64,000 nucleotides of DNA from Paludibacteraceae bacterium (GTDB taxonomy: Bacteria > Bacteroidota > Bacteroidia > Bacteroidales > Paludibacteraceae): the NCBI GenBank assembly GCA_017443145.1, contig JAFSPA010000013.1:43514-107513 (forward strand). Direction: 5' to 3'. Numbering within the stretch: the stretch's first letter is position 1; every line of letters begins with the position of its first letter. A program made the translations under genes and the position numbers. Positions 1-9,635 of the stretch are shown here, piece after piece. The notes beneath the pieces were generated by a model, which was not told the DNA's origin, searched no databases, and worked only from the letters and a program-made list of their open reading frames with translations.

Positions 1-762
1 CTGATAGAGAACATTACGCGCAGCTGCATAGAGCGCAGCAGGGTTCTCTTCGAACGGAGTGTCGATGCCGCAAACCTGCATCATGCGCTCTGCACCATCA
101 ATCAGTTTGTAGATGTCAAATCCTGCGCAAGCGATTGGCAGCAAACCAACAGGCGAAAGAACAGAGAACCGTCCACCTACGTTATCTTCAATAACGAACG
201 TCTTGTAACCTTCCTGTGTGGCGAGTGTGCGAAGTGCTCCGCGTTTAGCATCTGTGATGCAAACGATAAGCTCTTTGGCTGCTGCTTTACCTGCTTGTTG
301 CTCGAGTTGTGTCTTGAGCAAACGGAAAGCCAATGCGGGCTCGGTTGTTGTTCCGGACTTGGAGATAGAGATAATACCGAAACGTTTGTCTTTGAGCAAA
401 GTCTGCAGTTCATAGAGATAATCCTCACCAATATTCTGTCCGGCATAAACAATTTGTTTTCCGCCCTCGAGTTGTGCGAATGAAGATTGCAACGCTTCAT
501 TAACTGCCTTCGCGCCAAGATAACTACCGCCAATACCAATGCAAACGATGATGTCGCATTTGTTGCGGAGTAGGTTGGCTGTAGCCTGAATATCGTCTAA
601 TTGTACACGGATATCAGCCGGGAGATTCACCCAACCGAGGAAATCATTACCCAGACCTGTACCGTTTACAAGGTCAGATTGAGCCTTTGCTACTTGTGCT
701 TTGTACGCTGCAACCGCTGCATTGTTGGTCGCTTTTGCGTAAGAGAATTGAATGTCTTTCAT
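1..762 (-). CDS. pgi: Glucose-6-phosphate isomerase, N-terminal part (cut by window edge)
   Basis: Interconverts glucose 6-phosphate and fructose 6-phosphate in glycolysis, in the cytosol. The reading frame is open from the ATG at 762 to the window edge and gives 254 residues; the C-terminal part lies outside. Visible family motifs are [13 protein letters not shown] at residues 75-87 and SKSGTTTE at 134-141 (sugar phosphate binding), and [14 protein letters not shown] at 196-209. It follows gpsA by 18 bp on the same strand, so it is probably the last visible gene of a lysS-gpsA-pgi operon. Nothing odd apart from the truncation by the window. Identification is firm. Confidence 0.95.
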   Translation of the reverse strand, partial: MKDIQFSYAKATNNAAVAAYKAQVAKAQSDLVNGTGLGNDFLGWVNLPADIRVQLDDIQATANLLRNKCDIIVCIGIGGSYLGAKAVNEALQSSFAQLEGGKQIVYAGQNIGEDYLYELQTLLKDKRFGIISISKSGTTTEPALAFRLLKTQLEQQAGKAAAKELIVCITDAKRGALRTLATQEGYKTFVIEDNVGGRFSVLSPVGLLPIACAGFDIYKLIDGAERMMQVCGIDTPFEENPAALYAAARNVLYQ

Positions 763-780
763 GGTATAAAGATTTAAAGA

Positions 781-1773
781 TTATTGCAATTGTTGGGTTA
801 GCTCTTTCACCACGATAGTTGGTGAGTGGTGATTGAAGAGAATGTCGTAAATGGCATCTACTATTGGAAGGCTGCAATGCACTTTCTCGTTGAGCGCGTG
901 AATTGCCTGAGTGCCGTAATAGCCTTCGGCTACCATTTCCATCTCCATTTGAGCAGCCTTGACGGAATAGCCCATGCCGATCATTTGTCCGAATTGGCGG
1001 TTACGGCTGAATTTGGAGTAGCAAGTTACGAGCACGTCGCCTAAGTATCCGCTGGCGTTGATTTCGCGGTTCTCCTCCTTACCGAGTGCGTCAGCAAAAC
1101 GCTGAATCTCTTGAATGGCATTGGAGATGAGCACAGCTTGGAAGTTGTCGCCATAACGGAGACTATGACACAGACCTGCCGCGATAGCGTAGATATTCTT
1201 CATAACGGACGAATACTCAAGGCCATCAACGTCTGTTGATGGGGTGGTGCGCACAAAGTCCGTTTCGAAGAGTTGACCTAATTCTTTTGCGTACTCGAGG
1301 TCTAAACAGCCGATAGTGAGGTAGGAGAGACGTTCGAGCGCAATCTCTTCGGCATGGCAAGGACCGGCAATGATAGCCAGTTTATCCATTGGCACATCGA
1401 ACTTATTGTGCAGATAATCTGTTATGAGCACATTCTCTGAAGGAATCATACCTTTGACGGCAGAGATAATCGTCTTGCCTGTGAGCTTGGTGCGGATCTT
1501 CTTAAGGGTCTGCAGGACATAAGGTGATGGGATAGCGAGAATCAGAATGTCGGAATCCTTAATGGTGTTGTTGATGTTAGCCGAGAACGTGATTCTCGAC
1601 GTATCAAACTTGGCATTTGTTAGGTAGCCCGGATTCTTGCCAGTGGCTTGGAACTCGTTGATAGTCAACTGCTTGCGCATATACCAATTGATATGCACTT
1701 GGTTGAGCATCACGATTTTTGCCAAGGCTGTTGCCCAACTGCCACTTCCTAAAATAGCAACTCGTTTGTCCAT
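781..1773 (-). CDS. gpsA: Glycerol-3-phosphate dehydrogenase [NAD(P)+]
   Basis: Reduces dihydroxyacetone phosphate to sn-glycerol 3-phosphate for phospholipid synthesis, in the cytosol. The 330-residue protein has the usual family length. An N-terminal Rossmann fold opens with GSGSWA at residues 9-14. SAVKGM and AGPCHAEE (136-143) line the nucleotide/substrate site, and the catalytic lysine is K192 in VMKNIYAIAAG. It lies 12 bp downstream of lysS and 18 bp upstream of pgi, consistent with one transcript. The start at 1773 gives the expected N-terminus directly before the Rossmann strand. Confidence 0.96.
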   Translation of the reverse strand: MDKRVAILGSGSWATALAKIVMLNQVHINWYMRKQLTINEFQATGKNPGYLTNAKFDTSRITFSANINNTIKDSDILILAIPSPYVLQTLKKIRTKLTGKTIISAVKGMIPSENVLITDYLHNKFDVPMDKLAIIAGPCHAEEIALERLSYLTIGCLDLEYAKELGQLFETDFVRTTPSTDVDGLEYSSVMKNIYAIAAGLCHSLRYGDNFQAVLISNAIQEIQRFADALGKEENREINASGYLGDVLVTCYSKFSRNRQFGQMIGMGYSVKAAQMEMEMVAEGYYGTQAIHALNEKVHCSLPIVDAIYDILFNHHSPTIVVKELTQQLQ

Positions 1774-1785
1774 ATTATGTGTTAT

Positions 1786-3315
1786 TTAGTTCGTTACTTC
1801 CGGCTTCATAGTCGGGAAGAGTAGTACTTCTTGAATGGTCGGTTGACCGGTCATAAACATTGCCAGACGGTCAATACCAATACCTATACCCGATGTAGGC
1901 GGCATACCATACTCAAGTGCGCGCATGAAGTCGTGGTCAATCACCATCGCTTCGTCGTCGCCTTTGTCGGCAAGCTTCATCTGTTCTACAAAGCGGTTGT
2001 ATTGATCTATCGGGTCATTGAGCTCAGAGTAAGCGTTCGCCAACTCTTTGCCATTAACCATCAACTCAAAACGCTCGGTCAGACCGGGTTTGGAGCGATG
2101 CATCTTCGTCAGCGGTGACATCTCCACCGGATAATCGGTGATGAAAGTAGGCTGAATAAACGTGCCTTCACAGGTCTCGCCGAAGATTTCATCGATAAGC
2201 TTACCCTTGCCCATCCTTTGCGTATCCTCTACGCCGAGTTTCTTTGCTTCTGCGCGAATCTCATCTTCGCTCATATTGGCTAAATCGAGACCGGTTTTCT
2301 CTTTTATGGCATCGAGAATAGGTAAGCGGCGATACGGCGCCTTGAAGTCCACCTCGTGGTCACCAATCTGCACCTTGGTTGTACCGTTAACGGCGATCGC
2401 GATGCGCTCAAGCAGTTTCTCTGTGAAGGACATCATCCAGTTATAGTCCTTGTATTGCACGTATAACTCCATGCAAGTGAACTCAGGATTATGGTTGCGG
2501 TCCATACCTTCGTTACGGAAGTTACGGCCAATCTCGTACACGCCTTCAAAACCGCCTACGATAAGGCGTTTGAGGTAGAGCTCGGTAGCGATACGCAGAT
2601 ACATGTCCACGTCGAGCGTGTTATGATGCGTGATGAAAGGACGAGCTGAAGCACCACCCGCAATCTGCTGTAGAATAGGGGTTTCTACTTCCGTATATCC
2701 TGCCTCGTCGAAGACCTGACGCATGGTGCGGAGAATAGCTGCTCGCTTGAGGAAGGTATCCTTCACGCCCTCATTAACCACGAGGTCCACATAACGCTGA
2801 CGATAGCGCTGTTCCGGATCGTTGAAGCCGTCATATGCTACGCCGTCTTTGTATTTCACGATGGGTAGCGGCTTGAGAGATTTCGCCAGCACGGTCAGTT
2901 TCTTGGCATGCACAGATATTTCGCCCATTTGTGTGCGGAAAACAAAGCCCTCGATGCCGATATAATCGCCGATGTCAAGCAGTTTCTTAAACACTACATT
3001 ATACATTTGCTGCTCGATGGTCTCGGGCTGCTGGCCTTCTTCTATCGGTGCCTGAATATCATCGCGGCTGACATAGACCTGAATACGGCCTTTGGAATCC
3101 TGTATCTCAATGAAGGAAGCCTTACCCATGATTCGCTTGGACATGAGACGTCCTGCGATAGAAACGGGTTTACTTTCCCATTCGTCAAAATGCTCCTTGA
3201 TATCGGTCGAGTGACCGGTTACTACATATTCGTCAGCGGGGTAGGGATTGATACCCATCTCGCGCATAGTCTGCAAACTCTGTCTACGTACTAACTCTTG
3301 TTCTGATAACTCCAT
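1786..3315 (-). CDS. lysS: Lysyl-tRNA synthetase, class II
   Basis: Charges tRNA-Lys with lysine. It has 509 residues, as expected for the bacterial class II enzyme: an N-terminal OB-fold anticodon-binding domain (about residues 55-165), then the class II catalytic core. Motif 2 is visible as FRNEGMDRNHNPEF near residue 267, and motif 3 as GIGIGIDRLAMFMTG near residue 475. The first gene of the lysS-gpsA-pgi run, it has its own promoter about 30 bp upstream of the ATG. No insertion or missing motif was noticed. Confidence 0.97.
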   Translation of the reverse strand: MELSEQELVRRQSLQTMREMGINPYPADEYVVTGHSTDIKEHFDEWESKPVSIAGRLMSKRIMGKASFIEIQDSKGRIQVYVSRDDIQAPIEEGQQPETIEQQMYNVVFKKLLDIGDYIGIEGFVFRTQMGEISVHAKKLTVLAKSLKPLPIVKYKDGVAYDGFNDPEQRYRQRYVDLVVNEGVKDTFLKRAAILRTMRQVFDEAGYTEVETPILQQIAGGASARPFITHHNTLDVDMYLRIATELYLKRLIVGGFEGVYEIGRNFRNEGMDRNHNPEFTCMELYVQYKDYNWMMSFTEKLLERIAIAVNGTTKVQIGDHEVDFKAPYRRLPILDAIKEKTGLDLANMSEDEIRAEAKKLGVEDTQRMGKGKLIDEIFGETCEGTFIQPTFITDYPVEMSPLTKMHRSKPGLTERFELMVNGKELANAYSELNDPIDQYNRFVEQMKLADKGDDEAMVIDHDFMRALEYGMPPTSGIGIGIDRLAMFMTGQPTIQEVLLFPTMKPEVTN

Positions 3316-3341
3316 TCTAAGTCTAATTTACAAATTTGGCG

Positions 3342-3373
3342 CAAAGGTACAGCTTTTTTTTTATTTATGCAAA
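3342..3373 (-). promoter_or_regulatory. Promoter of lysS-gpsA-pgi
   Basis: On the minus strand a -33 TTTGC (3373-3369) is followed 24 nt later by the -7 box TACCTTTG (3349-3342). This is the Bacteroidota primary sigma-factor architecture and lies 27 bp upstream of the lysS ATG. Confidence 0.8.
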
Positions 3374-3403
3374 TAAAAAATGCGGAAAGTTATTTTTTCC
3401 GCA
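3374..3403 (-). terminator. Rho-independent terminator of groEL
   Basis: An 8-bp perfect stem TGCGGAAA/TTTCCGCA (3381-3388 with 3396-3403) is followed on the minus strand by a T-rich tail at 3380-3374. It lies 28 bp downstream of the groEL stop and next to the lysS promoter. Confidence 0.8.
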
Positions 3404-3430
3404 CTTTTTATGATTATTGCCACGTAAGCA

Positions 3431-5059
3431 TTACATCATACCTCCCATGCCGGGATTTGGCATTACGGGAGCAGGATTTTCCTCTTTTTTATCAGTAATA
3501 ACGCATTCTGTTGTCAGGAACATTCCTGCGATAGAAGCGGCGTTCTCAAGGGCAACACGAGCAACCTTGGCCGGATCAACAACACCATGCTGTTTGAGGT
3601 TCTGATACTCATCGAGACGGGCGTTGTAACCAAAGTCACCTTTGCCTGCACGCACCTTATCAACGACTACAGCGCCTTCTTTGCCTGCGTTGCTGACAAT
3701 CTGACGCAGCGGCTCTTCAATAGCGCGACGTACAATCTCGATACCGGTTTGCTCGTCTTCGTTATCGCCTTTAACCTTATTGAGAGCCTCTTGTGCGCGG
3801 ATATAAGCCACACCGCCGCCAGGAACGATACCTTCTTCGATAGCAGCACGAGTCGCACTTAGTGCATCATCTACGCGGTCTTTCTTCTCTTTCATCTCCA
3901 CTTCGGAAGCAGCACCTACATTGAGTTGCGCTACTCCGCCGGCGAGTTTAGCCAGACGCTCTTGCAGTTTCTCTTTGTCGTAAGAAGACTTGGTGGCAGC
4001 TATTTGCGCTTTAATTTGTGCTACGCGAGCAGCAATAGTTTCTTTGTCACCGGCACCATTGACAATAGTAGTATTGTCTTTGCTGACAGTGATGCTTTCG
4101 GCTGTACCAAGCATGTCAAGGGTAGCTTGCTCCAATTTGATACCTTTCTCTTCGCTGATAACAGTTCCGCCGGTGAGAATAGCGATATCTTCGAGCATCT
4201 CTTTGCGGCGATCACCAAAGCCCGGAGCTTTCACAGCGCAGATCTTGAGTTGTGCGCGGAGACGGTTAACCACAAGCGTTGTAAGTGCTTCGCTATCAAC
4301 ATCTTCCGCGATAATCAGCAACGGACGGCCACTTTGTACAGCGGGTTCGAGAACAGGAAGCAGTTCCTTTAAATTGGATATTTTTTTGTCGTGGATAAGT
4401 ATATACGGCTTGTCCATTTCCACTTCCATGGTCTCGGTATTGGTAACAAAATACGGGCTGATATAACCGCGGTCGAACTGCATACCTTGCACCACTTCGA
4501 TAGTGGTATCCATACCTTTTGCTTCGCCGATAGTGATGACGCCGTCTTTGCTAACCTTGCGCATAGCATCAGCAATCAGCTTACCGATTTCAGCATCGTT
4601 ATTGGCGGAAATAGTAGCTACTTGTTCGATTTTATCGAAGTCATTGCCAACCACTTCGGATTGCTCCTTAATGTTAGCCACAACGGCAGCAACGGCCTTG
4701 TCGATACCGCGTTTGAGGTCCATCGGATTTGCACCGGCAGTAACATTCTTCAGGCCAACACCAACGATTGCTTGTGCCAAAACAGTAGCGGTTGTTGTAC
4801 CGTCACCAGCTTGGTCTCCGGTCTTGGAAGCCACTTCCTTAACGAGTTGTGCACCCAGATTCTCACGAGCATCGGGAAGCTCAATCTCTTTAGCAACTGT
4901 CACACCGTCCTTGGTGATTTGCGGTGCACCGTACTTCTTTTCGATAATCACATTGCGACCTTTCGGGCCAAGTGTCACTTTGACAGCGTCAGCCAGCTGG
5001 TCGACACCACGTTTGAGAGCATCACGTGCCTCAATATTGTACATTAATTCTTTTGCCAT
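3431..5059 (-). CDS. groEL: Chaperonin GroEL (60 kDa)
   Basis: Forms the double-ring ATP-driven folding chamber with GroES in the cytosol. Length is 542 residues, standard for the family. Visible hallmarks are the ATP-binding [12 protein letters not shown] near residue 86, the long apical-domain region, and the C-terminal Gly-Met tail PGMGGMM, typical of bacterial GroEL. It follows groES by 36 bp in the usual groES-groEL order. A hairpin terminator lies just downstream. No CIRCE element was seen upstream of the pair, so heat-shock control, if any, must work another way. Confidence 0.98.
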   Translation of the reverse strand: MAKELMYNIEARDALKRGVDQLADAVKVTLGPKGRNVIIEKKYGAPQITKDGVTVAKEIELPDARENLGAQLVKEVASKTGDQAGDGTTTATVLAQAIVGVGLKNVTAGANPMDLKRGIDKAVAAVVANIKEQSEVVGNDFDKIEQVATISANNDAEIGKLIADAMRKVSKDGVITIGEAKGMDTTIEVVQGMQFDRGYISPYFVTNTETMEVEMDKPYILIHDKKISNLKELLPVLEPAVQSGRPLLIIAEDVDSEALTTLVVNRLRAQLKICAVKAPGFGDRRKEMLEDIAILTGGTVISEEKGIKLEQATLDMLGTAESITVSKDNTTIVNGAGDKETIAARVAQIKAQIAATKSSYDKEKLQERLAKLAGGVAQLNVGAASEVEMKEKKDRVDDALSATRAAIEEGIVPGGGVAYIRAQEALNKVKGDNEDEQTGIEIVRRAIEEPLRQIVSNAGKEGAVVVDKVRAGKGDFGYNARLDEYQNLKQHGVVDPAKVARVALENAASIAGMFLTTECVITDKKEENPAPVMPNPGMGGMM

Positions 5060-5095
5060 AATCGTAGATTGTTAAATGGTTAAAGCGTTCAATCG

Positions 5096-5368
5096 TTAAG
5101 CGAGTACCGCTAATACGTCGCTTTGCCTCATGATTAATAGTTTCTCATTGTCGATTTCGATTTCTGTGCCGGCATATTTGCCATACAGAATTTGGTCACC
5201 CTGTTTGAGGACCATTTCTTCGTCTTTGGTGCCTTGTCCTACGGCAAGAACTTCGCCACGTAATGGCTTTTCTTTTGCGCTGTCAGGAATAATAATTCCT
5301 GCAGCCGTTGTTGTTTCTGCAGCTACCGGTCTAACCAGTACTCTGTCTGCTAAGGGTCTAACTTTCAT
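5096..5368 (-). CDS. groES: Co-chaperonin GroES (10 kDa)
   Basis: Caps the GroEL chamber. The protein is 90 residues, slightly shorter than the common 95-97. It has the typical N-terminus MKVRPLADRVLVRP, the mobile-loop region AAGIIIPDSAKEKP (about residues 23-36), and a C-terminal beta strand ending in DVLAVLA. It lies immediately upstream of groEL. Only 33 bp separate its ATG from the hairpin after the upstream SIMPL gene, and I could not find a clear TAnnTTTG box there. The promoter is therefore unresolved. Confidence 0.97.
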   Translation of the reverse strand: MKVRPLADRVLVRPVAAETTTAAGIIIPDSAKEKPLRGEVLAVGQGTKDEEMVLKQGDQILYGKYAGTEIEIDNEKLLIMRQSDVLAVLA

Positions 5369-5401
5369 ATTATTTGTTGTTTATTAGTATCGTATTTCAC
5401 C

Positions 5402-5441
5402 ACAAAAGCATGTTCAACAATTGTGCCAAACATGCTTTTGT
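5402..5441 (-). terminator. Hairpin after the SIMPL-domain gene
   Basis: A perfect 13-bp inverted repeat, ACAAAAGCATGTT (5402-5414) with AACATGCTTTTGT (5429-5441), sits between the SIMPL gene stop and groES. The T-tail is short (TTTTGT is inside the stem), so it may be a weak terminator or an mRNA-stabilising hairpin rather than a strong stop. Confidence 0.55.
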
Positions 5442-5465
5442 CAGTTTATTCTGCCAAAATGTCAG

Positions 5466-6149
5466 TTAGTTGAGCGAGTAATCAACTGTTGTGACAACGC
5501 GAACGTGTTTCATCCACGGCTGATATTGATCGTCCTCGATGGAGAATTGGCCTTGATAAGCATGACGAATACCACCGAGCTTGGAGTCGGAGTCATCTGC
5601 AAATTTCTGCGCCACGTTGCGAGCGTTCTTTGTTGCTTCTTCAATCATTTCCGGCTTCAATTCATTCAGTCCGTTGTATTGATAATCAATGGACCACTCG
5701 TCGGAGTTGATGATATAGCCGCGAGCAAGGAGTTCTGTTTGGCAGCCTTGGTTAGCGATCACTAAATCCACGTTATCTGTCGAGATAATAACGGACGAGC
5801 TGATCGAGTAGTGGTACTCCGGTCTATCGCCGTAGTAACTTGCCCATTTGTCATAAACAGAAGTGTTACCTTGTTTAATCTCTTCGTCTTTAAATCCTTT
5901 GGAAATGAGGAACTTGCGCACTACTTGGTGCATATTCTCCACGTCATTGTAAACCGATTGCAGGTTATTTCCCAAGTACCCGAAACTGAACGGCCATACG
6001 ACGTGGTCTGCCTTCACTTCGCGAGTTGAAAGACCCTTAACGGAAACAACACGGTCACGATTAGAGAACTGGTGAATACCGATGTAGATAAAAAGCCCGG
6101 CTACGGCAACGCCTACAGCAATCAGAGCGGCTGAAACAATGTTTTTCAT
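5466..6149 (-). CDS. SIMPL (DUF541) domain-containing protein
   Basis: Predicted envelope protein of 227 residues. An N-terminal hydrophobic segment (about residues 4-25) could be a signal anchor. The remainder matches the SIMPL/DUF541 pattern: a conserved VVSVKGLSTREVKAD strand after the anchor, the mid-region YSISSSVIISTDNVDLV, and a C-terminal region with ATKNARNVAQKFA and HVRVVTTVDYSL. The biochemical role of the family is not settled, with links to oxidative stress and kinase signalling in other organisms. It is transcribed divergently from the gene at 6285 and has its own promoter-like sequence. Confidence 0.75.
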   Translation of the reverse strand: MKNIVSAALIAVGVAVAGLFIYIGIHQFSNRDRVVSVKGLSTREVKADHVVWPFSFGYLGNNLQSVYNDVENMHQVVRKFLISKGFKDEEIKQGNTSVYDKWASYYGDRPEYHYSISSSVIISTDNVDLVIANQGCQTELLARGYIINSDEWSIDYQYNGLNELKPEMIEEATKNARNVAQKFADDSDSKLGGIRHAYQGQFSIEDDQYQPWMKHVRVVTTVDYSLN

Positions 6150-6183
6150 AACATAAACATTTTAAAATTCGTTAATTTTGGCA

Positions 6184-6215
6184 CAAAGATATACTTTTTT
6201 TTGGACATATCAAAA
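6184..6215 (-). promoter_or_regulatory. Promoter of the SIMPL-domain gene
   Basis: The minus-strand -7 box TATCTTTG (6191-6184) has a TTTG-like -33 about 24 nt upstream (TTTTGATATG), one nucleotide off the exact spacing seen elsewhere. It overlaps the divergent promoter at 6200-6231. Confidence 0.6.
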
Positions 6216-6231
6216 AAAAACTATACTTTTG
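6200..6231 (+). promoter_or_regulatory. Promoter of the 6285 gene
   Basis: The -33 TTTGG starts at 6200 and the -7 TACTTTTG occupies 6224-6231, spaced by exactly 24 nt start to start. Confidence 0.75.
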
Positions 6232-6284
6232 CGGCGTTTTTTTAATTATTGGCAATAATTAACCGCAAAAATAATAATCATTGT

Positions 6285-6800
6285 ATGAAAAAAGCAATTC
6301 TTTTGGCGATTTGTTTCGCAAGTGTTATGGCATTGAATGCCAAACAGAAAATTACCGGTAGTATGGACGCATTGAAAGGCGCAGAACGCGTTGGTTTAGT
6401 GCTTGATTTTGACAAAGCGCTCTATAACGGAACCGCTTTCCAAACCTTCCTCAACGAGCAACATCTGAATGCAGGTGATTGGAAGGATATCCAATACTGC
6501 GACCTCTATGCTGCTTTTGTTGCAGGTGCAAACAAAGAGTTCGGCAAACGTATTATCGGTATCCAAGACTTTATTAAAGCCCCTGTTTATATTAGTATTG
6601 AGCCTATGGAGATGACATCTACCGGTTCGATGAAGTGTGGTGTTTATCTGCATTCTGCTGATGGAGCTATTCAGGGTAGCACTATCATGGAGTCAAAAGG
6701 TGGTAAACAGGGAGCTTGGAGCACTCTTCTCGGAGAAGGTTTTAATGACCTTGGTGCACGTTTCGCTAAATCGATGATGAAGATGAGCGAGGATAAATAA
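6285..6800 (+). CDS. Secreted hypothetical protein
   Basis: I do not recognise a named family. The 171-residue protein starts at the ATG at 6285, which places a normal signal peptide at the N-terminus (MKKAILLAICFASVMALNA, cleavage near residue 19). An upstream in-frame start at 6249 would bury it. The mature part is about 150 residues of mixed alpha/beta character with no cysteine pairs or metal motifs that stand out; it ends MMKMSEDK. It is a single-gene transcript with its own promoter and a bidirectional terminator behind it. Probably periplasmic. Confidence 0.65.
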   Translation: MKKAILLAICFASVMALNAKQKITGSMDALKGAERVGLVLDFDKALYNGTAFQTFLNEQHLNAGDWKDIQYCDLYAAFVAGANKEFGKRIIGIQDFIKAPVYISIEPMEMTSTGSMKCGVYLHSADGAIQGSTIMESKGGKQGAWSTLLGEGFNDLGARFAKSMMKMSEDK

Positions 6801-6828
6801 TACTCTTTTTTACCATTGTATTATAACA

Positions 6829-6863
6829 AATCAGCACCCCGTGAGAGGTGCTGATTCTTTTTT
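6829..6863. terminator. Bidirectional Rho-independent terminator
   Basis: A perfect 10-bp stem AATCAGCACC/GGTGCTGATT (6829-6838 with 6847-6856) has a T-rich tail CTTTTTT on the plus side. It lies between the converging ends of the 6285 gene and ppdK and can serve both. Confidence 0.85.
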
Positions 6864-6876
6864 ATTGCTTAGACGA

Positions 6877-9606
6877 TTACTTTTCGTCTTCTACAGCAGC
6901 TTGAGCAGCAGCAAGGCGTGCGATTGGAACGCGGAACGGCGAGCAAGAAGCGTAGTTCATGCCTACACGTGCGCAGAACTTAACTGAACTTGGTTCACCA
7001 CCGTGCTCACCGCAGATACCTGTACGCAGAGCTGGACGAATAGCACGACCTTTCTCTACGGCCATCTTGATGAGTTGGCCAACGCCCTTTTGGTCAAGCA
7101 CTTGGAACGGATCAGCTTTCAAAATCTTCTTCTCCAGATATACCGGTAAGAAGGAAGCGATATCGTCACGGCTGTAACCGAAGGTCATCTGTGTCAAGTC
7201 GTTGGTACCGAAGCTGAAGTATTGAGCCTCTGTAGCGATACGGTCTGCAGTCAGAGCAGCACGAGGAATCTCAATCATCGTACCTACTTCGTACTCAACC
7301 TCTACGCCATATTCAGCAAATACTTCTTTAGCTACGCGGTCGATAATCTCTTTCTGTTGTTTGAACTCATAGAGGATACCGATCAGCGGAACCATTACTT
7401 CCGGCATCGGGTGTTTGCCTTCTTTCTTCAGTTCGCATGCAGCGGACATGATAGCGCGAGTCTGCATAGCGGTGATCTCTGGGAAGGTGATACCAAGACG
7501 GCAACCACGGTGACCAAGCATCGGGTTGTTCTCTGCGAGCGAAGCCACACGTTGTTGGATTTCTTCTACAGAAACGCCCATCTCTTTAGCCATTTGCTCT
7601 TGACCCTTAAGATCATGCGGAACGAACTCGTGCAAAGGAGGATCGAGCAAACGGATATTAACCGGGCAACCATCCATAGCGTCCAGGATGCCCTTGAAGT
7701 CTGCTTTCTGATATGGTAATAGCTTAGCAAGTGCTTTCTCACGACCTGCAGCGTCCTTAGCGAGAATCATCTCACGCATAGCTACGATCTTCTTATCGTC
7801 GAAGAACATATGCTCTGTACGAGTCAGACCGATACCCTTAGCGCCGAATTGACGAGCCACTTGTGCATCGTGCGGCGTGTCGGCATTGGTACGAACTTGC
7901 AAACGAGTATATTTGTCGCAGAGGTCCATCAAAGCCTTGAAGTCACCACTGAGTTCAGCAGCTTTGGTAGGAATCTGACCGGCATAAACTTGACCTGTCG
8001 AACCGTTTAAGCTGATATAGTCACCTTCTTTATAAGTAACGCCTTCGATAGTAACGGTTTTTGCTTTGTAATCCACGATGATAGCACCTGCACCGGATAC
8101 GCAGCACTTACCCATACCACGAGCTACAACAGCTGCGTGAGAGGTCATACCACCACGTGCGGTCAGGATACCTTCTGCTGCAGACATACCTGCGAGGTCT
8201 TCAGGAGAGGTCTCGATACGAACCATGATTACTTTATGGCCATCCTTATGCCACTCTTGCGCGTCGTCTGCGTGGAACACGATTTGTCCGCAAGCAGCAC
8301 CCGGAGAAGCGGGCAGACCTTGGGTAATCACTTTTGCTTTCTTGAGAGAGTCTTTGTCGAAAACAGGGTGGAGTAACTCATCCAGTTTCTGCGGCTCACA
8401 ACGCATGATAGCCTCTTTCTCTGTGATGACACCTTCGCGAACGAGGTCCATAGCGATCTTCACCATTGCGGTACCTGTACGTTTACCGTTACGGGTCTGG
8501 AGGAACCAGAGTTTACCTTCTTGTACGGTGAACTCCATATCTTGCATGTCGCGATAGTGGTCCTCAAGTTTCTGTTGAATACCGTTCAGTTCCTCATACA
8601 GTTTCGGCATAGCCTCTTCCATAGAAGGATACTTACTTGCACGCTCAGCTTCGCTGATACCTTGCAGTTTGGCCCAACGACGGCTACCTTCGAGTGTGAT
8701 TTGTTGCGGAGTACGGATACCTGCTACAACGTCCTCACCTTGTGCATTCACGAGGTACTCACCGTTGAAGATGTTCTCACCGGTAGCGGCGTCACGGCTG
8801 AAGCAAACACCGGTTGCGGAGGTCTCACCCATGTTACCGAATACCATTGCCATAACGGATACGGCTGTTCCCCATTCGTCTGGAATTCCTTCCATCTTAC
8901 GATACAGGATAGCGCGCTCGTTCATCCAGCTGCGGAACACAGCGCAGATAGCACCCCACAGTTGCTCAATAGGATTGGTTGGGAAGTCACTACCTGTTTG
9001 CTCTTTGATAGCGGTTTTGAAGCGAGCTACAAGCAGTTTGAGCTCATCCACATTCAGGTCTTTGTCAAGCTTGATGTGACGAATCTCTTTTACCTCTTCG
9101 ATAATCTTTTCGAACGGGTCAATGTCGGTTTTATTCACCGGTTTCATACCCAGTACCACGTCTCCGTACATCTGTACGAAACGACGATAGCTGTCATAAA
9201 CGAAGTGAGGATTCTGCGTCTTAACGCACATGCCTTCAGCCACTTCGTCATTCAGACCGAGGTTAAGGATGGTGTCCATCATACCTGGCATCGAAGCACG
9301 AGCACCTGAACGTACGGATACCAACAGCGGATTCTTTGGGTCACCGAACTTGCAGTTCATCAAACCTTCAATGTGCTTAACAGCAGCCATTACGTCATCG
9401 TTCAGCAGGGCCATAATCTTCTCCTGACCAACTTCGTAATACTCGTTGCAAACGTCTGTTGTGATGGTGAATCCCGGAGGTACGGGCACACCAACAAGGT
9501 TCATCTCTGCAAGGTTTGCACCCTTACCGCCCAGTTGCTCACGCATTTGAGCGTTTCCTTCGGCTTTACCGTTTCCGAAGGTGTAAACACGTTTTTTCTG
9601 TTCCAT
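6877..9606 (-). CDS. ppdK: Pyruvate, phosphate dikinase
   Basis: Interconverts pyruvate + ATP + Pi and phosphoenolpyruvate + AMP + PPi, linking glycolysis and gluconeogenesis. The 909-residue protein has the N-terminal ATP-grasp domain (GGKGANLAEM near residue 27, SVRSGARASMPGMMDT near 97), the swivelling phosphohistidine domain with catalytic His490 in GGMTSHAAVVARG, and a C-terminal PEP/pyruvate-binding TIM barrel ending with CGEHGGEPSS. It starts 29 bp after the gcvT stop on the same strand, and no separate promoter is evident in that gap. It is probably the last gene of the four-gene run from 12943. Confidence 0.97.
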   Translation of the reverse strand: MEQKKRVYTFGNGKAEGNAQMREQLGGKGANLAEMNLVGVPVPPGFTITTDVCNEYYEVGQEKIMALLNDDVMAAVKHIEGLMNCKFGDPKNPLLVSVRSGARASMPGMMDTILNLGLNDEVAEGMCVKTQNPHFVYDSYRRFVQMYGDVVLGMKPVNKTDIDPFEKIIEEVKEIRHIKLDKDLNVDELKLLVARFKTAIKEQTGSDFPTNPIEQLWGAICAVFRSWMNERAILYRKMEGIPDEWGTAVSVMAMVFGNMGETSATGVCFSRDAATGENIFNGEYLVNAQGEDVVAGIRTPQQITLEGSRRWAKLQGISEAERASKYPSMEEAMPKLYEELNGIQQKLEDHYRDMQDMEFTVQEGKLWFLQTRNGKRTGTAMVKIAMDLVREGVITEKEAIMRCEPQKLDELLHPVFDKDSLKKAKVITQGLPASPGAACGQIVFHADDAQEWHKDGHKVIMVRIETSPEDLAGMSAAEGILTARGGMTSHAAVVARGMGKCCVSGAGAIIVDYKAKTVTIEGVTYKEGDYISLNGSTGQVYAGQIPTKAAELSGDFKALMDLCDKYTRLQVRTNADTPHDAQVARQFGAKGIGLTRTEHMFFDDKKIVAMREMILAKDAAGREKALAKLLPYQKADFKGILDAMDGCPVNIRLLDPPLHEFVPHDLKGQEQMAKEMGVSVEEIQQRVASLAENNPMLGHRGCRLGITFPEITAMQTRAIMSAACELKKEGKHPMPEVMVPLIGILYEFKQQKEIIDRVAKEVFAEYGVEVEYEVGTMIEIPRAALTADRIATEAQYFSFGTNDLTQMTFGYSRDDIASFLPVYLEKKILKADPFQVLDQKGVGQLIKMAVEKGRAIRPALRTGICGEHGGEPSSVKFCARVGMNYASCSPFRVPIARLAAAQAAVEDEK

Positions 9607-9635
9607 GTTGTTTGTAGATTAATAATTTATATTGT

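Noticed and set aside
4391..5047. 218-codon open frame on the plus strand across groEL
   Set aside because: Antisense to a conserved chaperonin gene, with no promoter and no recognisable product; the result of codon bias.
5060..5465. CIRCE heat-shock operator for groESL
   Set aside because: No TTAGCACTC...GAGTGCTAA palindrome found; the only inverted repeat is the ACAAAAGCATGTT hairpin after the SIMPL gene.
9607..9635. Separate promoter or glycine riboswitch between gcvT and ppdK
   Set aside because: Only 29 bp, no TAnnTTTG box, and no room for a riboswitch; none seen upstream of gcvT either.
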